This document shows positions 60,701 to 64,000 of a DNA stretch of 64,000 nt, one piece after another (position 1 is the first letter of the stretch; every line of letters starts with the position of its first letter). This DNA comes from an uncultured bacterium (GTDB taxonomy: Bacteria > Cloacimonadota > Cloacimonadia > Cloacimonadales > Cloacimonadaceae): contig CALLHY010000024.1 of NCBI GenBank assembly GCA_938009275.1, positions 45,315 through 109,314 on the forward strand. The letters are read 5' to 3'. The position numbers were made by a program, and so were the translations under genes. The notes beneath the pieces were generated by a model. That model was not told where the DNA came from, did no database searches, and saw only the letters and a list, made by a program, of their open reading frames with translations.

Positions 60701-63596
60701 GCGTGCTGAAGGGTGGATGTCTTATACCGATCCAGCGGATGCGGATTTCTACTCATATCCGGTACCAGAAAGAGCAACCAAATTTACCCTCGAGCATTTT
60801 GGTATGTATGCGCAAGGTGTAACTATTTCGAAACTGCGGCATTACTTCTATGAACCAACAGCCGGAGCTTGGAATGGTAACAATACCTATACCCTGAAGA
60901 TATACGCAGCAGATGGTACCACTGTGCTATACACATCGCCGTCTCTTACTGCCACCAACTGGCCGGCGATAAATGAACATATATTAACAGCCCCTATTAA
61001 TGTTACAGGTGATTTTTATGTAGCAGTGGTACCTGTTGATCCAACAGGTGGAGCTCCATTCTCCATTGGCACCAGTGCAAGTGTTGGTCATTCATATGGT
61101 GGAAGTGCTGGCGCATGGACACTTATTGAAACGCTTGATCTCATCTTGATGGCATACATAGATGGCAGTGAGTGGGTTGAAGCCAGCCAATACAGTGGCA
61201 CTGTTGCCCCCGGTGCAACCCATAACATTGATGTCAATTTCGATAGTACCGGATTGGCTGAAGGAACACACAGTGCTTATCTGCATATATACAATAACGC
61301 AAACTATGTAGCTCCGAGTCCAAATCCGACTCGTGGTGATGTAATGGTTGTTCCAGTCTCATTAACTGTTACTATTCCCACATCCCCTACTGCCACTCTT
61401 AACAAAACCAGTTGGACTACCGTAGCCGAGACTGGAAGCCCTACGAACTCAGGAAACGTATTCCAGCTCAAGAATGTGGGTAATGGTAATCTAACTATTA
61501 GTTCGGTTACCGGATTGAGTGGTACACCATTTACCTCCAATATAAACACCGGAATCTCATTGGCAATGAACCAAACACATGATTTCGGATTCACATTTAC
61601 GCCTGTAAGCAATGGCATCTACAATGCTACAGTTCAGATTGTTACAAATGGCGGAACCAAAACTGTAACCCTGAAGGGCTACGCCAACTATCTTGCCGAG
61701 GGCTTCGAAGGCTCGGTATTTCCTCCAGATGGTTGGGTGTCCAGTGATGTGGATGCGGATACATACAATTGGATGAGATATACTGCCACAGGTGCAGCCA
61801 ATACTGGAGAAGCATGTGCCGGTAGCGCATCATTTGTAAATGACACTAGAAATCAGAATAATTATAAGACGCCAACCAGAGGTGCTTTAACACCAGATAA
61901 CTGGCTGATTACTCCACGGCTAACCATAACTAATGGGGATGAACTTAGCTTCTGGATAGCAGCCCAAGACCCTGAATGGCCTGCTGAATACTATTCGGTT
62001 AAGCTCTCCTCCACTACTAATGCGATTGCTTCTTTCACAACTACCTTACTAAGTGAAACACTAAGCGACGGTGAATGGCATCTAAAGACAATAAACCTAA
62101 GTGCTTATGCGGGTCAGAGCGTCTATATCGCCTTCCAGCATCACAATTGCACCGACCAGTTTGTACTGAAGCTGGATGATGTATTGCTGCCGCCCCTGGC
62201 TGCTCCATTGGTGTTTGGTAACATCTCTGGCGTTGTTCGTAAATATGGAAGCACCACTCCCGTGGTAGGAGCTTCAGTAGCAGTTGCGAGTAGAAATGCC
62301 ACTACAGATGAATATGGCGCATACACGATCAGTAATATTGTAGTGGATACATATCCACTTACTGCAAGTGCCACTGGATACATGAATTACTCAGCCAACG
62401 TAAGCATTCCGGCAAACAGCACGCTAACCCACGATATCTACCTGAGCTATGCGGAAGTATATACTGCAAGCACAACCTTCTCTACAGATGTTAACATTGG
62501 TGGAAGCACAACCATAAACGTTCAGATGACCAACACAGGTAATTCTACCCTTAGCTTTGAAACCGCAAGCGGTGTTTGGGGCGGAGATATATTCCCTGCA
62601 GGTCTTTTAAACGAGACATGGGAAGATAACGACTTAACCGGGTGGACTGGTTCGGTTGGCCCCAATTCGGATATATACAGCGGTAACTACGGTTATACTA
62701 CTACTCCCTATACCTGGGTGTTTAACTCATACGAAACAACATCGGTTCAGTATATCATATCTCCCAAGCTAAGAGTAGTTAGTGGTGATAACCTCACCTT
62801 CGGCTACAAGCAGTTCAATGCCAGTTCCGAAACCTTTGAAGTTAGGGTTTCTACCACAGATAACAACATAGCATCATTCACAACATTTGCTTCTGTTGGC
62901 CCGCTAGGCGACACCAATTGGACATTGTTCAACCAATCGCTTAACGCCTATGCAGGACAGGATATCTATGTATGTTTCTATTATCCCAGAACTGATGGGT
63001 ATCAGTATGGTTACATCCTGATAGACGACATCACCGGACCTACAATGCTTGCTTCTCCCACAGATTGGCTATCCTGTACACCGGTTGGATATCCTGTTGC
63101 CGAAACTTTGGGCGCAGGCCAAAGCCGGATGCTGAATCTGAGCATTGATGCTTCCGAATTGCCTGTTGGTACCTTCACTGCCCAAACCTGGATATTCTCC
63201 GATGGGTTGCTTAGCCCCTACAAACTCTACATTACGGCAAATGTAGTGGCTGCCACAGCTCCCGATGCTCCCGTAGTAAGCGGCATAGAAAGCTTCCCGG
63301 GTGGTTTGTACATCGGTTGGGACGAAGTAGATAATGCCACTCTCTACAGAGTTTATGGTTGCACAGAACCTAATGGTACCTACAGCATTTTGGGTACCAC
63401 GGATGCTACCTACCTTGAGTTCACAGATGCCCAGTTAGCCACCTTTGGCTTAACCGACAGAGGCTTCTTCAAAGTTACCGCAGATTCCGCGGCTCGCAGC
63501 CTTGCAGTGAAGAACCAGGCAGCTAAAACTCCCTCACAACCACTTCAAAAATCTCTAAAGCCGAACACAAACAGAAAGCTGGTGTCGGTTAAGTAA
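57774..63596 (+). CDS. C10-family (streptopain-like) secreted cysteine protease, 1940 aa
   Basis: The product has a signal peptide (HLLLVMVLLFAVSCIFAA), a propeptide-like first part (ADDAATPILGFSTSNNW), and a C10 catalytic domain. Cys175 lies in VGCVATAMAQIMRYWAFP, His312 in GGHAFIVDGY, followed by INWGWYGYYNGYF. After it come cleaved-adhesin-like domains, two HYDIN-like strips (FQLSNIAGGTLQIQSIT; FQLKNVGNGNLTISSVT), two CarboxypepD_reg-like domains at ~817 (GNLSGYVYRYGTSTPIANAK) and ~1480 (GNISGVVRKYGSTTPVVGAS), and a fibronectin-like end (~1827). It lacks the PNPF sorting domain seen in other window proteins. C10 enzymes are extracellular proteases. Confidence 0.87.
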   Translation: MKKHLLLVMVLLFAVSCIFAASVDTFTADRVARNFVLERLGTDYSVVSLKKLDTANEDSYIYVVNLNPKGFVLIAADDAATPILGFSTSNNWKEFEMPIQLEEMLHNWNGQLHTIVTRKLSADLPTAVLWSKYNRDAMSFEPNRNTRSVSPLITSIWGQGTYYNAQCPSGTPVGCVATAMAQIMRYWAFPSVGQGSNSYNCPPYGVQSADFGATTYNWAAMPNALNTNNSSVATICRHAGVSVNMDYAPDGSGAYSTDVPAALINNFKYKSTTQYLSRGMYSASNWDTIIKGELDNARPVYYSGSSAGSGGHAFIVDGYTGTYPSATYHINWGWYGYYNGYFALASLNPGTDDFNSNQAAVVGIEPSVNIPLLSETFDGTTFPPTDWTRSHTSWTRTTTSTYIITGTASAMNSGTGNQNGRRLVTPKLSVDGTVPITFKGKRGTGSYSEAITVQYSTDGTSWTSLSTYSLTATATLFTQSLASLSPGDYYIGFLTANATTVSTQTKRFIIDDVTGPQLWINPVPIAAINISSWAAGSTTPGEAIESGPIFQLSNIAGGTLQIQSITNLSGTEFTTTINPGVQLITGQIHEFGFTYEPLVYGTANQAFQIVTNGGTINITLTGSALYASMSDGFESYTDFALSFPPWTQRDGDGFATYTITNVTFTNQGYTGSYILFNPSMCDPSQVGTALEAHGGDKLAACFAGTSAPNNDWLISPELTLGATGTLRFWAKSYTDQYGLERFKVLTSTTTNVYTSFTTYLAGSASTYVSAPVTWTEYTYTLPQNVKYFAIQCVSNDAFIFMVDDVMVTDSSTPPPPQFGNLSGYVYRYGTSTPIANAKVAVGTKSAYTDATGFYQINNLVVNSYTANCTTPGMFYFGTSATGVAITQGNTTNQNFYLTWAELAVNPTSISASVYSSETALVPMTIANPGGTADLQYEMFFSSASSVRNGIPHTKRLPAEVLGEGYRFEPQSYPATERAEGWMSYTDPADADFYSYPVPERATKFTLEHFGMYAQGVTISKLRHYFYEPTAGAWNGNNTYTLKIYAADGTTVLYTSPSLTATNWPAINEHILTAPINVTGDFYVAVVPVDPTGGAPFSIGTSASVGHSYGGSAGAWTLIETLDLILMAYIDGSEWVEASQYSGTVAPGATHNIDVNFDSTGLAEGTHSAYLHIYNNANYVAPSPNPTRGDVMVVPVSLTVTIPTSPTATLNKTSWTTVAETGSPTNSGNVFQLKNVGNGNLTISSVTGLSGTPFTSNINTGISLAMNQTHDFGFTFTPVSNGIYNATVQIVTNGGTKTVTLKGYANYLAEGFEGSVFPPDGWVSSDVDADTYNWMRYTATGAANTGEACAGSASFVNDTRNQNNYKTPTRGALTPDNWLITPRLTITNGDELSFWIAAQDPEWPAEYYSVKLSSTTNAIASFTTTLLSETLSDGEWHLKTINLSAYAGQSVYIAFQHHNCTDQFVLKLDDVLLPPLAAPLVFGNISGVVRKYGSTTPVVGASVAVASRNATTDEYGAYTISNIVVDTYPLTASATGYMNYSANVSIPANSTLTHDIYLSYAEVYTASTTFSTDVNIGGSTTINVQMTNTGNSTLSFETASGVWGGDIFPAGLLNETWEDNDLTGWTGSVGPNSDIYSGNYGYTTTPYTWVFNSYETTSVQYIISPKLRVVSGDNLTFGYKQFNASSETFEVRVSTTDNNIASFTTFASVGPLGDTNWTLFNQSLNAYAGQDIYVCFYYPRTDGYQYGYILIDDITGPTMLASPTDWLSCTPVGYPVAETLGAGQSRMLNLSIDASELPVGTFTAQTWIFSDGLLSPYKLYITANVVAATAPDAPVVSGIESFPGGLYIGWDEVDNATLYRVYGCTEPNGTYSILGTTDATYLEFTDAQLATFGLTDRGFFKVTADSAARSLAVKNQAAKTPSQPLQKSLKPNTNRKLVSVK

Positions 63597-63617
63597 TCTA
63601 ATAACTAACAATTAGAT

Positions 63618-63650
63618 AAAGGCTTGCCGTGAAAGGCAAGCCTTTTTTTT
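63618..63650 (+). terminator. Terminator after the C10 protease gene
   Basis: aaaggcttgcc (63618-63628) pairs with ggcaagccttt (63635-63645), 6-nt loop, followed by a run of T. Confidence 0.92.
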
Positions 63651-63755
63651 GGTGCTGAAGTGCTGGGTTTTGCATCAAGATGGCTTTATTCAAGCTGAAC
63701 CAACTTAGGGCTCGTTAATGATATTTTTTATAGCTTATGTGTCAAAACAGCTACC

Positions 63756-63989
63756 TTAATGATTGCCTTGCTGAAAAGAACGCAGAGCCTTTGCTCTGCG
63801 AAGCTTCATAAGCTCTATGGCGCAATCGATCTCGTCTTTTTGAAATTCCATAACCACGTTTTCTATAGTGCCATCAGAATAGCTAATAGTAAATCCAATT
63901 AGCCCACTACTACCTTCCTGTTCAGTATCAGAACGGTAGATTTCACTTACTAATCTTTCCTACACGTAAATGCTTGAAAAATGGTGCAT
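63756..63989 (-). pseudogene. Small unknown protein interrupted by an in-frame TAG
   Basis: On the minus strand ATG 63989 opens MHHFSSIYV, then TAG at 63960-63962, and the same frame goes on with ERLVSEIYRSD, GLIGFTISYSDGTIENVVME and DEIDCAIELMKLRRAKALR to TAA at 63756. The second part has protein-like composition but no start codon before a GTG far inside. It may be a broken gene, or the real start lies elsewhere. The upstream gene content is outside the window. Confidence 0.35.
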
Positions 63990-64000
63990 CGTTTTGATAG

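Overview
The window reads as the chromosome of a diderm, anaerobe-type bacterium of the Candidatus Cloacimonadota (Cloacimonas/WWE1) kind or a close relative in the Fibrobacteres-Chlorobi-Bacteroidetes (FCB) assemblage. This is an inference from three things: large secreted proteins ending in a Por/type IX-like C-terminal domain (YPNPF core), Kdo and Lpt genes for lipopolysaccharide, and a TonB receptor paired with a DUF4249 lipoprotein. No rRNA gene is present to settle it. Base composition is moderate and there is no sign of phage, integrase, IS element or CRISPR.

Layout. 1-4900: secreted proteins (one cut by the window edge) and an S41 peptidase. 4918-9089 (minus): lptA-like, lptC-like, kdsC, kdsA, metK. 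9143-12283 (minus): tRNA-Lys, two lipoproteins, and a BtuC/FecCD permease with its binding protein. 12569-12722: an 11-bp-periodic repeat. 12907-16842: a DUF4287 protein, then TonB receptor plus DUF4249. 16871-19177 (minus): a TPR-containing sigma-54 activator. 19676-25835: an AddB/AddA-like nuclease-helicase pair. 26205-29225: a surface protein behind a good sigma-54 promoter. 29786-34818: purS, purQ, comF, a small unknown, a GlmL/MutL-family ATPase and a lipoyl-like partner. 34916-41586 (minus): a frameshifted small gene, a secreted unknown and a 1551-aa surface protein. 42311-56640: tRNA-Thr/Tyr/Gly/Thr, tuf, rpmG, tRNA-Trp, secE, nusG, rplKAJL, rpoBC, rpsL, rpsG. 57774-63596: a 1940-aa C10-family protease.

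How they fit together. The information-processing block keeps the bacterial tRNA-tuf / secE-nusG / rpl-rpoBC / rpsL-rpsG order, with attenuator-like hairpins between rplL and rpoB. The remaining operons serve the envelope (Kdo, LPS transport, TonB uptake, lipoproteins) and export of large adhesin- or protease-like proteins. 

Most unusual signal. Six intergenic loci are built from units of 11 bp arranged as inverted repeats: three copies of one family (2431, 19433, 29335), the array at 12569, a hairpin with a perfect 33-bp stem at 56827, and a 21-bp stem at 36620. Unrelated sequences share the same 11-bp register and inverted layout. A second family (29509, 56994) carries two short palindromes. 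I recognise neither as a described element.
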